DNA of 64,000 nt from Runella sp. MFBS21 (lineage in GTDB: Bacteria > Bacteroidota > Bacteroidia > Cytophagales > Spirosomataceae), in NCBI RefSeq assembly GCF_029433105.1, contig NZ_JARNTW010000002.1:351744-415743 (forward strand). The letters are read 5' to 3'. The position numbers were made by a program, and so were the translations under genes. Positions within the stretch are counted from its first letter, which is position 1. Each line of letters starts with the position of its first letter. Below, in pieces: positions 17,701-27,600 of this stretch. The notes below the pieces were generated by a model. That model was not told where the DNA came from and ran no database searches. It saw nothing but the letters and a program-made list of their open reading frames with translations.

Positions 17701-17988
17701 ATTGGAGGGGCTTCACAAGCTGAGGTACTAACCTATCCCAATCCATTCGATAGCTATGTGATTTTTAAGGTTACAAATTCTTCAGTAATGAAATATGACA
17801 AGGCTCTTCTCCAAATATTCAATCAAGAAGGACAGCTACTAAGTGAAGAAAATCAGGCTCTTTTATACCCGTCTAATCTTATTTATTGGAAGGCTCCTTT
17901 AAATGCTCCTGCTTTGATGTATTATCGCATCTTGCTTCAAAATAAAGAACAACAGCAGGGGTTTATGGGAAAATTGATTCGTCATTAG
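14725..17988 (+). CDS. type IX secretion sortase PorU2-like, C25 (gingipain) family peptidase
   Basis: A 1087-residue secreted protein: signal peptide (cleaved after AIHAQ), beta-rich N-terminal half, then a C25 peptidase domain at about 400-770. The catalytic dyad is visible as His620 (FLGHSSANNTDF) and Cys654 (FFNGCSYTN). A T9SS type A C-terminal sorting domain follows (YPNPFDSYVIFKV...). PorU2 proteins are thought to act as a second sortase that cleaves and attaches T9SS cargo at the cell surface. It fits with the gld cluster at 41-47 kb. The C-terminus overlaps the convergent GSCFA gene by 26 bp. Confidence 0.8.
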   Translation: MPKHLLLFYILFASLGERGAIHAQTLRYGNEWIRFQQPYFKFPIAQNGIYHLDYKVLLESGLPLDTLQAKYLQVFHHGQEIALYKTTQGLLKEGDFLEFYAKKRDGTSDSLLYSPPSAMPHPYYSLFSDTTYYFLTVGNEIGKKIKQTSFNPNHAHKPEPYHRARERFLYTDEFSFNTFTGPVPTYQLSSLDKGEGMTGVRRKSDTTYVQRFELSDFVPALDQKITVDFILNGRSFLARQLTVGITNEVQQSAVDTFSLTGFEHQQKKFALSIWGTVKELNFTTHSTSSNKADAYSLSLLEITYPQKWIYNGQEKIFHTRPNPTDTSWVIGEGNSQQIRAFYDITDENNPRQIPYQSYGSGWSALIPSTQLPRRLLMTDKILSVGALTPVKFEEIKAKNADYIMVYHPRLKQAANAYEAYRKSKEGGGYKTLLLNIYDLYNQFNFGEHSPLAIRRMADFVLQFSGAEPYLLLLGKAYSAFDVRSRLDQLDLVPTVGYPASDQLLTSGLGDAATEVPAFLTGRIPATTNEQLNDYLQKLKYYEQAPFELWRKKILHLSGGSNSYEIGRLKAKLRTLQGIAESSYVGAHVRVLSKQQLEYIEAAPMVQDVNEGVGFMSFLGHSSANNTDFNIGEISDKSRGYTENQKYPILFFNGCSYTNVFRNASSQAIDWLFTPQKGAIAVVGQSHQNDLSAIEKYMEIFYKLQFQHPDFYVQSLGKILKQAAQRISENNPSFVDIVNLQEMLILGDPAVSAFLIKRPDYQLQKVFVESNNTNQPLAAAATWRVGVVVTNVGKHEPNIPQKYVLTIKGIDVYDFVLTPTANVDTLYLEIKNEKNSPKLECWIDSKNQIEELNEQNNAYVLSLDPEILRAESIYPPNIGDAIRPLLDITANKRPFANAVEMAEGSVLHFVLHDNRPLFSSTDTAKVQVEIRQKCNQCVFERQSLHLEFLRVNNELQWSMLLSLLPGEYEMRLQATDLSGNEAFVIPLVLSFSIIGGASQAEVLTYPNPFDSYVIFKVTNSSVMKYDKALLQIFNQEGQLLSEENQALLYPSNLIYWKAPLNAPALMYYRILLQNKEQQQGFMGKLIRH

Positions 17989-18970
17989 GGGTTAGATTGT
18001 ACAATCGTTTTTTTACCTCTTCTATTTCTGTTTGTACGTCGATTTGAGAAGAGAGTGAGGTGAGTTTTACTAAAAGCTTTTCTAAAAACTGACGATGAGC
18101 ACTCGTATTGGGTTGTAGCGGGCGATGTGCCAAAGCTTGCTGTATCTTCTGCCATTCGAGCACAAATTTTTTTAAATCTTCGGAAAAATAAACATCAGAA
18201 AACTGATTGAAAATATACGTTTCGGCTAGGTCAGATGGATGAATTAGGTCGGATTTGTAAAATCGATAATCTCGTAAATCGTCAAGCAATAGCTCGTAAG
18301 CTGGAAAATAATCTACATAAGACAACACCTCGCTCAAAAAGTGACACGCCAATCGAAGTACTGATTTGCTGACGGCATTGAGCGGGAGCGTATCGCGCGT
18401 GTGTCGTACAGGGCTGACGGTCAAAACGACGCGTAGACTGGGTCGTAAAACCCGTATTTGCTCCAATACTTCTGTAAGTTCGTTGGTACAAGCTTCAACA
18501 CTTAAGAGTTCTTTTTTGAAAAACTTACCCGGCGTTTTATGACAGTTGGCCACAATTTGATCAGTTTCCAAATGCCGATAAACATAGGCGGTACCAAGCG
18601 TAATAATAAGAACGTCTGTTTTTTGAAGCCATTGATATACTTCATTTAAGCGCTGCTGAGTAAAATTTTGAAGTTGGTTTTTTGAACTCGCCCAAATCGA
18701 CGAATGGAAATCGTAATGAAACCAGCTTTCTTGTTGCAAAAGATATAACTCCTCCTGAGGGACTTGTTTTTGGAAGGCTTGTTTGAGAAGTTTACTTATT
18801 GAAATCGGATTGAAAATGGTACCAAAAGGGTTGACCAACACCGGAAGTTTGTTGTGATACAAACGGCTCCCAATCACATCCGCAAAACACGAACCTATGG
18901 TCAGAAGGGCCGTTGAACGCGTAATAGAATGGGGGCTTGAAGTAAGATTGAGTTCGGTACGAAAGTCCAT
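17963..18970 (-). CDS. GSCFA domain protein
   Basis: A 335-residue protein starting at the Met at 18970 (MDFRTELNLTSS). It contains the name-giving GSCFA motif (LLTIGSCFADVIGSRL), then VNPFGTIFNP, IITLGTAYVYR, and LRVVLTVSPVRHTRDTL ... HPSDLAETYIFNQF, i.e. a GDSL/SGNH-like hydrolase fold with the block I GSC-F and block V H-P-S-D-like signature. Function of the family is unknown. It is convergent with PorU2 and overlaps it at the 3' end. Confidence 0.85.
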   Translation of the reverse strand: MDFRTELNLTSSPHSITRSTALLTIGSCFADVIGSRLYHNKLPVLVNPFGTIFNPISISKLLKQAFQKQVPQEELYLLQQESWFHYDFHSSIWASSKNQLQNFTQQRLNEVYQWLQKTDVLIITLGTAYVYRHLETDQIVANCHKTPGKFFKKELLSVEACTNELTEVLEQIRVLRPSLRVVLTVSPVRHTRDTLPLNAVSKSVLRLACHFLSEVLSYVDYFPAYELLLDDLRDYRFYKSDLIHPSDLAETYIFNQFSDVYFSEDLKKFVLEWQKIQQALAHRPLQPNTSAHRQFLEKLLVKLTSLSSQIDVQTEIEEVKKRLYNLTPNDESIFP

Positions 18971-19071
18971 ATCAGAAAACACTATTTATTATTTGGCATC
19001 ATTTAAAGAAAAGTTTTGCTCAATTTTGGCATAATTTTCGTTTTCTCTAAAACAGCACTGAACTTACTTTC

Positions 19072-20493
19072 ATGAAATCTATTCGGAATATTGGCTTTTT
19101 GGTAATTTCGATATTGAGCCAACAAATATATGCACAGCAGTTTATCGGACAACATAGCAGCAACTATGCGGGTATCAATCGGGCTACTTTCAATCCTTCG
19201 GCCATCGCTGGGACACGTTATAGATACCACCTCAATTTGATTTCTTTCAACGCCACTGTCACCAATCGCTACTTTAAATATTTTCGGAGTGATGCTTTAT
19301 TTCATCCTTTCAAGCACCCTTACACCGAAGCAGATATGTATGGGAAATCTAAGTTGACGGGGTCGCTTATTGAAGGCGAACAACTTAATCTTTCTGCCGA
19401 GCTACGTACGCCTTCGGGTTATGTAGGTTTGGGAAGAAACAACTGGCTTGTGGTGGGATTTCAGACCCGGATGCGGGGTTTTGTGCAAGGGTCAGGTGTA
19501 CCGTCGGTGATTTCGCAAGTCTATACCGACCGCCTCGATTACGGCCTTAACAAACCCGAATCAGGCAGTTTTAAGGATTTTGTGGTCAATCAACATTCAT
19601 TTTTTGAAACAGGGGTGACTTTCGCAGCCATGCCCGTGCGCCTAGAAGGTATCGCTCGCCTGAAAGTAGGAGCTACGCTCAAAAGGCTGTCGGGAGCGAG
19701 AAATGTATTTTTGAATATAAAAAGCGCAAATTATCAATTACGTCCGCTCAATCAGGAAGAATATGTGCTCGATTTGTCGAACGTAAATTATGAATATGGT
19801 TATACCCAACCTGTCCAATCTTTCAGTTTGGGAAGCTTGTTTTCTTCTGCCTATGGCTCAGGTGCAGCGGTAGATTTAGGTGCGACTTTAGAGTTGGGAC
19901 AAATCCAAGACCATGCCCAATATCGCGCCAATTATATCATCCGAATTGGGGCGGCGCTTACAGACGTAGGAAAGATTACTTATCCTAAAGGTGGAAAAGT
20001 ATATGCAGGGACTGTCAATAAATTGACCGTTAATCAGGCTCGCATTATTGATATTGGTAATAATTCTTCTAAAAATCTCGAAACTACTTTTGGGAAATCA
20101 GACCCGAAAGAATACAGCTATGAAACGCACCTGCCTAGTATGCTCAATATGGATGCAGATGTGCAGTTTGCAAAGTCATTTTTTGTGAATGCTACTTGGA
20201 TGAAACCGGCCAATAGCGGCAAACTCCCTTCGTACCTTTATCAGCCCGAAGTGTTTAGCCTTACGCCTCGTTTTGAAGGAGAAGACGTGGAGTTTACGCT
20301 TCCTATCAGTTGGATTAAAGGAAACGACAACCCCACGATTGGCTTCTCCGTACGATTTGGCCCCGCTTATATTGGATTTAGCAACTTTGGCGCTTTGGCG
20401 AGTCGAAGTGTGCAGCCAAGAGGCTCATTGGCTTATTTTGGTATTCAACTCTGGAAACTTAACGAAAAAGCTTTGACCAAACGAAAAAAATAA
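19072..20493 (+). CDS. DUF5723 family outer-membrane protein
   Basis: A 473-residue protein with a signal peptide (cleaved near QIYAQ) followed by the DUF5723 pattern FIGQHSSNYAGINRATFNPSAIAGTRYRYHLNLISFN. The rest is a beta-barrel-type sequence with many aromatic-ending strands (GYVGLGRNNWLVVGFQTRMRG, SLAYFGIQLWKL). Members are predicted outer-membrane barrels. Its position next to PorU2 hints at a role in surface protein attachment, but that is only an inference. Confidence 0.75.
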   Translation: MKSIRNIGFLVISILSQQIYAQQFIGQHSSNYAGINRATFNPSAIAGTRYRYHLNLISFNATVTNRYFKYFRSDALFHPFKHPYTEADMYGKSKLTGSLIEGEQLNLSAELRTPSGYVGLGRNNWLVVGFQTRMRGFVQGSGVPSVISQVYTDRLDYGLNKPESGSFKDFVVNQHSFFETGVTFAAMPVRLEGIARLKVGATLKRLSGARNVFLNIKSANYQLRPLNQEEYVLDLSNVNYEYGYTQPVQSFSLGSLFSSAYGSGAAVDLGATLELGQIQDHAQYRANYIIRIGAALTDVGKITYPKGGKVYAGTVNKLTVNQARIIDIGNNSSKNLETTFGKSDPKEYSYETHLPSMLNMDADVQFAKSFFVNATWMKPANSGKLPSYLYQPEVFSLTPRFEGEDVEFTLPISWIKGNDNPTIGFSVRFGPAYIGFSNFGALASRSVQPRGSLAYFGIQLWKLNEKALTKRKK

Positions 20494-20534
20494 GGGAACC
20501 CTTTTGGTTTGTCATGTGATGATTGGCTTAGGTA

Positions 20535-23210
20535 TCATTCACTTCGAAGGCTTTTCACGGGGTTCAACGAAGCGGCCTTGATACTCTGAAAACTAACCGT
20601 AAGCAATGTAACAGTCAAAGTCCCTACGCCCGCCAAGGCAAAAATCCACCACGACAATTCGGTGCGAAACTCGTATTTGGTCAACCAATCTTGAAGAAAA
20701 TAATACGCAACGGGGGTAGCGATAACAAAAGCAATAAGCACCAAATACACAAACTCTTTCGACAACAATCCCCAAACACTCAGCACCGAAGCTCCCAAAA
20801 CCTTGCGTACGCCAATTTCTTTTGTGCGTTGTTCGGCGGTAAAAGTAGCCAAACCAAACAGCCCAAAACAAGCAATCAAAACCGCTAAAAAAGTAGAGAC
20901 GCCAATCAGTTTTGCGGTTCGTGTCTCAGCGTCATACGCTTGCGCCAGCGTTTCATCTAGGAATTTGTACTCAAAAACGTGGTTTGGGTAGGTCGCTTTC
21001 CACGCTTTTTCAATATGAGCCAAGGCAGCCTGCATGGTTTCGAGCTTATCACTGGACAACTTGATTCCCGCTTGGTAAAAATTGTTGGGAATCACTTGAT
21101 AGACCGTTGGGTCAATTTTTTGGTGTAACGAATTGACATGGAAATTTTTCATAACGCCAACTATCGTAGCAAACTCCTGGCCGTCACCATAATATACCTT
21201 TTGTCCAATGGCATCGGCGGGTCGGTTGATACCCATTCGATTTAGGAACACCTCATTGGCAATGATTTTGAAAGATGTTGACGATGTATCACTGTCGCGC
21301 AGGTTTTCTCCCGCCAATAGTTGAATACTGTAGGTAGAAAGAAAATTCGCATCTGCCATTTTCATTTGAGTTTTGATAGGAATGGCTTTTTCACTTTGTC
21401 GGTATTCCATGTTTTGCATCCAATTGCTTTCCGCCGAAGCACTGTTAAAGGAAAAATTAACCTCCTTTATCTTCGGCGACTCTGCAAGACGACTGCGCAA
21501 CAACTGCAACTTGGCAGAGCTATTATCTGGTAATCCGACCGTCACAATGGCCGATTTATTAAACCCTAAGTCGGCATTTTGGAAAAAAGCCAATTGGCGA
21601 TTGATGAGTAATGCACTGCTAATCAACATCAATGAGATCGTAAACTGAACAACCACCAAGCCTTGACGAAGGGTAAAAAGTGGTTTACCTTGCGCAAAAG
21701 GGTTGTTTTTTAGCGCCCAGATAGGTGCCATACCCGACAACCGAAAGGCGGGATAAATACCTGACAATAGAGCGGTTATAAACACCAAACCGACAATAAA
21801 CAGCGCCATTTGCCACGTAAACAAATCAAAAATAGTAAGAGGAATCGACAGCGTATCATTCACTAACGGCAAAGAAAGCTGAGCAATCAAAACGGAGAGC
21901 AGAGCCGCACAAAAAGTAATTAACCCCGCTTCTGTTAAAAACTGATATACCAGTGACAAACGATTGCTCCCCACTGCTTTACGAACACCCACTTCTTTGG
22001 CGCGCTTAAACGCCTGAGCCGTAGTTAGGTTGATAAAATTGAAACAAGCAATCAACAATACAAACAAACCAATATAGGACAAGGTCTTTAGCAAGGCAAC
22101 ATTAGCCGTTCGGCCGCTCATATTACTGCTATAATGCAGTTCAGACAAAGGATTAAGCACAAAACGCTTGTCGGGCAATGCCTCTTTTCCTATGTATTTC
22201 AAAACGATCCTTGAAAATCGTTGGGTTAGTTGCTCGGGGCGAAGGCCATTTTTCAACAACGCATACACCTGAAAATTATCCCCCCAGCCATTCCATTTAT
22301 TAAGGTCAAAGCCTGGGTCAGTATTTTTGATGGTTGCAAACGAAACCAACATATTGAATGGAAAACTACTGGTCGTGGGAGGGTTTTCCAACACACCCGC
22401 CACTTGCAGGTCTTGCTTGCCGTCCAGTTGCAGGGTTTTGCCAATGACGTCGGTTGTACCAAAGTATTTTTCGGCATACGCTCGACTCAGCACCACGGTG
22501 TTGGGTTGCGACAGCGCGGTGCGTTCACTGCCACCTACCCACTGATAATCAAGCAAATGAAACAAATCATTATTGGCAAACACAACCGATTCTTTGAACT
22601 GTTTATCAGAAGTAGGAACAGAAAAGGTCTTCCCCCAAACTTTAAACAGCGGCACTACCAACTCTGCCTCGGGAACGTCATTGCGCAGGGCATTTACCAT
22701 GCCTGTATATGTACCCGGATAAATATGTTTTTCTTTTATATTTTCCGTTTCAACCCGATAAATGCGGTTGCCGTTGGTGTGGTTTTGGTCGTAACTGGTT
22801 TCGTGTTTGATCACCAAAAACAACACAATGCTACATGCCATTCCCGCCGCTAAACCAGCGATATTGATAAAAGAATACCCCTTACTTTTAACGAGGCTTC
22901 GGAAGGCGATTTTAAAATAATTGCGTATCATGGCTGGAGTGAGAAAAAAGGGTTGAGGATATTGTTTCGGTTGTCTTTTAAAGAAAAAGGGCGTCAGGTA
23001 ATGCAGCACTGCCCACGTATATTCCCACTTGGCACGGGCAATGCCCACCTGTTCGACTCGCTTTTGAAAGATTTCGTACAAGTCGCCCTGCAAATCTTCA
23101 CGTAGGTGCGGAGCTACAAACCAGTCCAACAAACGAGCGGGCCAACGTGGTGGCTCCACAGGAGCATTGGGGCGGTTTTGAGTTTTAAATTGTCTTTTTT
23201 GGATAGCCAT
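20535..23210 (-). CDS. FtsX-like ABC transporter permease with permease-prefix domain
   Basis: An approximately 890-residue permease. Residues about 15-75 form the prefix domain (PPRWPARLLDWFVAPHLREDLQGDLYEIF), followed by a MacB-type periplasmic region and two FtsX blocks. The first begins MIRNYFKIAFRSLVKSKGYSFINIAGLAAGMACS. The second ends with AEQRTKEIGVRKVLGASVLSVWGLLSKEF. Proteins of this class are paired with PadR regulators in Bacteroidota, and here PadR is encoded 42 bp upstream. No ATPase is encoded nearby. Starts at 23216 and 23210 are both possible. Confidence 0.88.
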   Translation of the reverse strand: MAIQKRQFKTQNRPNAPVEPPRWPARLLDWFVAPHLREDLQGDLYEIFQKRVEQVGIARAKWEYTWAVLHYLTPFFFKRQPKQYPQPFFLTPAMIRNYFKIAFRSLVKSKGYSFINIAGLAAGMACSIVLFLVIKHETSYDQNHTNGNRIYRVETENIKEKHIYPGTYTGMVNALRNDVPEAELVVPLFKVWGKTFSVPTSDKQFKESVVFANNDLFHLLDYQWVGGSERTALSQPNTVVLSRAYAEKYFGTTDVIGKTLQLDGKQDLQVAGVLENPPTTSSFPFNMLVSFATIKNTDPGFDLNKWNGWGDNFQVYALLKNGLRPEQLTQRFSRIVLKYIGKEALPDKRFVLNPLSELHYSSNMSGRTANVALLKTLSYIGLFVLLIACFNFINLTTAQAFKRAKEVGVRKAVGSNRLSLVYQFLTEAGLITFCAALLSVLIAQLSLPLVNDTLSIPLTIFDLFTWQMALFIVGLVFITALLSGIYPAFRLSGMAPIWALKNNPFAQGKPLFTLRQGLVVVQFTISLMLISSALLINRQLAFFQNADLGFNKSAIVTVGLPDNSSAKLQLLRSRLAESPKIKEVNFSFNSASAESNWMQNMEYRQSEKAIPIKTQMKMADANFLSTYSIQLLAGENLRDSDTSSTSFKIIANEVFLNRMGINRPADAIGQKVYYGDGQEFATIVGVMKNFHVNSLHQKIDPTVYQVIPNNFYQAGIKLSSDKLETMQAALAHIEKAWKATYPNHVFEYKFLDETLAQAYDAETRTAKLIGVSTFLAVLIACFGLFGLATFTAEQRTKEIGVRKVLGASVLSVWGLLSKEFVYLVLIAFVIATPVAYYFLQDWLTKYEFRTELSWWIFALAGVGTLTVTLLTVSFQSIKAASLNPVKSLRSE

Positions 23211-23252
23211 AACCAACTGTAAACGGTAAACTCCAAACTCTAAACTGTAAAA

Positions 23253-23591
23253 CTATTGACCAATCAACTGCAACTTTCCCTGCGGAATGGCTTTCCAAAG
23301 CTGATCGCGCAGGACTTGAATTTCCTGTAAAGCGCGGCTTCCTAAGGCCGTTACGGTAAAAAATCGTTTGCGGCGGCCTCCGCGTTCGGCCGTGGCTCCT
23401 CCCATTTGGGAACTCAAAAACCCTTTTTCTTCCAGTCGATACAGCGTAGCGTGTACCGCACTGATGGTAATGTTTCGCCCCGTTTGTTGCTGCAACTGCT
23501 CCCAAATAACGACGCCGTAGGCATCTTCGGAACAGCCTGCAACGACTAACAAAACGATTTCTTCAAACTCACCTAGAAAAGTTCTTTTCAT
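23253..23591 (-). CDS. PadR-family transcriptional regulator
   Basis: A 112-residue winged-helix protein: MKRTFLGEFEEIVLLVVAG, YGVVIWEQLQQQTGRNITISAVHATLYRLEEKGFLSS, then GGRRKRFFTVTALGSRAL, the canonical PadR N-terminal domain and wing. It lacks the long C-terminal domain, as in PadR-s2 proteins. It is the first gene of a two-gene operon with the FtsX permease and probably represses it. Confidence 0.88.
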   Translation of the reverse strand: MKRTFLGEFEEIVLLVVAGCSEDAYGVVIWEQLQQQTGRNITISAVHATLYRLEEKGFLSSQMGGATAERGGRRKRFFTVTALGSRALQEIQVLRDQLWKAIPQGKLQLIGQ

Positions 23592-23724
23592 TGAAATTGG
23601 GATTCAGAATGATTAGTTATAATAATGCAAATCAAATCTTGTGCCAGCCGCTAAAGTGGCTCAATTTGGCCTTTTGAAGCCTATAAAGAAGAATGAAGAT
23701 GTCCAAAAACGGACAATTGCTGTA

Positions 23725-24159
23725 CTATTGTGGACAAGTAAAAAGTACGTTTTTAGCGCCGCCGCAATTGGGGCCACCGTCTTTACCAACGCCTGGCACG
23801 CGTACTTCCAACGCTGCTTGTTGCGTAGTTTCCAATTGCTGAATCAGTTCCCACGTAATACTTTTCAAAGGGATTTTTAGCCGACGGCTCCACAGGGTAT
23901 CGAGTTGCCCCGCCGCTCGGCCAATGTCGATATAAACAAAACGTTCTTTGGGAGAACCTTGAGTCACCGCACCTAGAAAAACGGGCGAACCATCCGCCGA
24001 AGGCTTCACGCGTACCGATGCTTCAAACGTCAGGTCTTCGCCTGTTGATTTTTGTTTTTGAAGCACCGCATAGTTGTGCCCACTACCCTCCTGAATCCCA
24101 AAATCGGTAGCAGGCGTTGGTTTTTCTAAAATAATCCGAAGTTTGATTTCTCGTTCCAT
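23725..24159 (-). CDS. DUF5990 family protein
   Basis: From the Met at 24159 (MEREIKLRIILEKPT) the product has 144 residues. The sequence follows the DUF5990 family: TDFGIQEGSGHNYAVLQKQKS, FEASVRVKPSADGSPVFLGAVTQGSPKERFVYIDIG, and the ending GGPNCGGAKNVLF. Function unknown. It lies 52 bp downstream of the SUI1-like gene on the same strand, at the 3' end of the CHAT/MoxR region. Confidence 0.75.
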   Translation of the reverse strand: MEREIKLRIILEKPTPATDFGIQEGSGHNYAVLQKQKSTGEDLTFEASVRVKPSADGSPVFLGAVTQGSPKERFVYIDIGRAAGQLDTLWSRRLKIPLKSITWELIQQLETTQQAALEVRVPGVGKDGGPNCGGAKNVLFTCPQ

Positions 24160-24211
24160 GGCTTGAGTGATTTTGAGTAAATATAGAAGGGGAGCGGGCA
24201 AAATAGAAGGA

Positions 24212-24547
24212 TTAGCCTCCTGCTTTTTTGGCTTTATAACCTTTGGCAAGAAGCCAAGTTAGGATTTTGTCCCTAAAATCTCCTTGAATCAAAATTTCGC
24301 GGTCTTTGGCCGTGCCTCCTGTGCCACAGAGGGTTTTGAGTTGTTTGGCAAGGGCTTCCATATCTCCGGTTTTGCCGGTCCAGCCTCGGATGGCCGTCAC
24401 TACTTTACCGCCGCCTTTGCGCTCAAGCCAGACCTTCAATTCTTGTTGATTGGGGGCGGGCGTAGCTGCCTCTTCTTCTGAGTCGTCGTTGTATTGGAAG
24501 TCAGGGTTGGTCGAATAAACGATACCGCTGCGATTTTGTTTAGCCAT
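24212..24547 (-). CDS. yciH: SUI1/eIF1-like translation factor (YciH family)
   Basis: The 111-residue protein starts at the Met at 24547 (MAKQNRSGIVYSTNP). The SUI1 domain at the C-terminus is plain: ELKVWLERKGGGKVVTAIRGWTG, LCGTGGTAKDREILIQGDFRDKILTWLLAKGYKAKKAGG. In bacteria YciH can bind the 30S subunit and influence start-site fidelity. It is 68 bp behind the last gene of the CHAT/MoxR operon; a functional link to that system is not established. Confidence 0.85.
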   Translation of the reverse strand: MAKQNRSGIVYSTNPDFQYNDDSEEEAATPAPNQQELKVWLERKGGGKVVTAIRGWTGKTGDMEALAKQLKTLCGTGGTAKDREILIQGDFRDKILTWLLAKGYKAKKAGG

Positions 24548-24615
24548 GATTATCAAATTTGAATGCTCGAAATAGTAGTTTTTTGGTCATTTTTCAAACA
24601 GAACCCCTAAAATCG

Positions 24616-27600
24616 CTAATATTTATACAGCAAATAATTTATATCTGAATGGTCTGCCAATATACGTTTCATGCCTTCAAATGCGACTTCTATGTTTTGG
24701 TTTAATACATAATGACCATAAAAAGCCTCCGTGGCGAGTTGTGCGGTGGCGTCGTTGAGTATTCCGTCTACGCAGATGATAGGCGAATGCTTTTGAGCAT
24801 ACAGTAGCTCCGCTAATGCGTTTGAATTACTAAAATTTAAGAAAAACACCGTTCCTGTTGGGTATTCTAAAAAGAGTTTGGAAGTAGGAAGAATGTCTTT
24901 ATCCAAAAACAAGGATTCGGAAATGTGAACAATAAGATTTTTGAAAAAACTGTAAGGAAAAAAGAAGATTTCATCCGCTCTTTCTAAATAAGAACTAAAG
25001 CTAATAAATGGTAAAGATATGTAAATTGTAGCTGGGTTTTCCCAATCGTTTTTTGATAAATAAAGAAGATAATGCTCCGGATAAGGGCGGATAGAACGCT
25101 CATATTGTGTACGAATCGTGTCTATATGCGATGCTAATTTGTTTTTGGTGCATTTGTGCAATTCGGGCGGGAGATTGAGGATTGGATTGCGGCGTACATC
25201 AATAGACCGCAATTGGGGTGTTTGCGTAGCTGCGAAGGGAATGATTTCAATTTTGTTGTTTTCAAATGAAATAGATTCCAAGGCAGGGTGTCGCCACATC
25301 CACTGAGGCAGGGCCGCAATTTCGGCATCGTCGATTTTGAGATGTCGTAATTTTTGGAGGGTTGAAAGGAAAAAAGGAAGTTCTGTGATTGGGTTTTTGC
25401 TAGCGTAAAGCTTCTCTAGATTTTCAAATTGCGCTAGATTATCAGGCAATTCCGTGAGTTTGTTATTGTACAAATCAATACTTTTCAAATCAGTAAGTTC
25501 CCACACTTGCGGGGGCAGGGCTTCGAGTCCGAGGCTGCTCAAATCCAATTCTCCCGATTCTTGGGCTTTTTGCAAGCGTTTTTGTAGTTCATTTTCAAAG
25601 CCTAATTGCGCCAAATCCCTAATCCATTTGTTGAGGGCAGGTTGCCAATCTTGGTAATGTTCTTCAATTTCTCGTTCGATTTCGGGCGCAAAATTATATT
25701 TCTGAAAAAGCGATTGAGACAAAGGCTGTCGCCTCGAAAAAATCGGATAATCACGCAAAGAACTTGCTTCAAAATTGCAGTTTTCCCACAGTACACTGCA
25801 TACCACTCGATTTTCAAAGCGGTTCAAGTACGCAATAAGCTGCGAAACCTCCCCATGTCGCATAAAATCAAGGACCAAGGCTTGATTCAGAATGAACACA
25901 ATCACGTGTGCATCTCGCAGGGTGTGAAGATTGTGCTCAAATTCCTCTTCCACCAGAACGCTGTCTTTCAAGCCCGAACGGTCTTGTTTGGTAAATAAGC
26001 TAATGTCTTCTATTTCAACGTTATATAGGAGGGTTCGGAGATAAGATTGTTTGAAAATAGGAATTTGTTTTACGCTCATTCCCGACGAAACACGCACCAC
26101 TTTGAGTTTAGGGGCGTTGCGTAGGAGGGCATATTTTTCAAGGGTTTTTGTGAAGTTTTCTAAATTCATTTGCTCCCCAAAATCATCGGCAATGGTTTGT
26201 GCATCTGCTTCAAATTTTTCCGTCACAGCATTGATATAATCACAATCAAACAATAATTCTTGCCTATAAACATCATACTGCTTGCTATTGTCTAGGAAAG
26301 CAAGGTGTTGATCTCCAGATAGTTTTGGGTAAGGTAGGCGAGAGTCATTTTGAATTCTTTTAAAAACTTCACGAATAAGTCTTTGATAAGTAATAATGGG
26401 AAAATCATTAATTACACTACATATTGATTCCGTATAAAATGAAAGTCCATTGAGAATAGTTCTATTGCTTTGCAAAGCAGTTGCAATCGTAATATGCTTT
26501 TCATTATTAACAATACGCCACTCAGTATCAGTAGTAGGAATATCTAAAATGGATACTACAAAAGGATTTTGTGAACTTGCAGAGGCCAGAGCAGATTTAT
26601 ATTCTGCTTCTGAAATGTAACTTGACTCGTCCAAAGAAGAAGTGTCATGAGCAAATATTTTGTCAGGGGTATTTCCACCAGAGGTTATTACGCAAATTAC
26701 TATGTCTTGGACAGATGCTTTTTGAATTGTATCCTGTAAAGTTTGCAGGATAGCATCTTTCGTAGCTTGTTCATTAATGAGTTTTTGGATTGAATTAACT
26801 CCAAATTTTTCTTGTAAACTCCTTGTCCAGTTATCTATGTTTTGAAAAGAGGCAACTCTTTGGGAAGAGGATTCTGTAAAAAATCGGCTATTGATGCGTA
26901 CCAAAATCGCATAAATCACTCCTTGATTTTGCTCGGTGGTGGCGTTTATTTCCAAATTAGCCAAAATCTCTTTTGGAATAGCGACATTCAGGCCACTTTC
27001 GCGTGGATTTTGTAACAAATGAGCTATCGATGCAAGGGTATTTTGAGCTTCGGAAATTTGGCCTTTTTGGTATTGTTGGAGGCTTTCGCCAAGTTGAACC
27101 AGCGCCGACAACGACTCATTTTTAGGAATTGTGCTTTCGGATTGCTGTGCCCATTGATTTCGGTTTTTTACCCAACTCACAATGTAATCCCTCAGCACTT
27201 TGCTACCTGCTTCGTGTTGGCGAGTGGTGAGGAGTTGTTGTAGCAAATGCGCTACTTTTTGGGGCGATGAAATAAGTTCAGCCCCGATTTTGAGGGCTAC
27301 GGCCAGTGCTTCAGAAGGGATTTTGTCGCGGCAAAAATCCAAATAACGAAGCGTAAACTCAGCAAGTGCTGCCACCGTATCAGGCGGCAAACTTTGCCAT
27401 AAAGCAGCTCGAAGTGAAGGATATATTTCGTACAAATCATAGCCGATTTCGCGACAAAGCGGCGATAATAGCAAATCGCCAACGGCATTGATAGGAGGAG
27501 AGGTATCGGGAGTGGGATTGTTTTGACAGAAATTGAGCCAAATTTTATAGGCTAAATCAGTGGTAAGTGCTACCGGAAAGGCCGCGCAACGCGCCAACCA

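Noticed and set aside
22230-22853. 207-codon antisense frame in the FtsX permease gene
   Set aside because: A shadow of the permease; composition is not coding-like.
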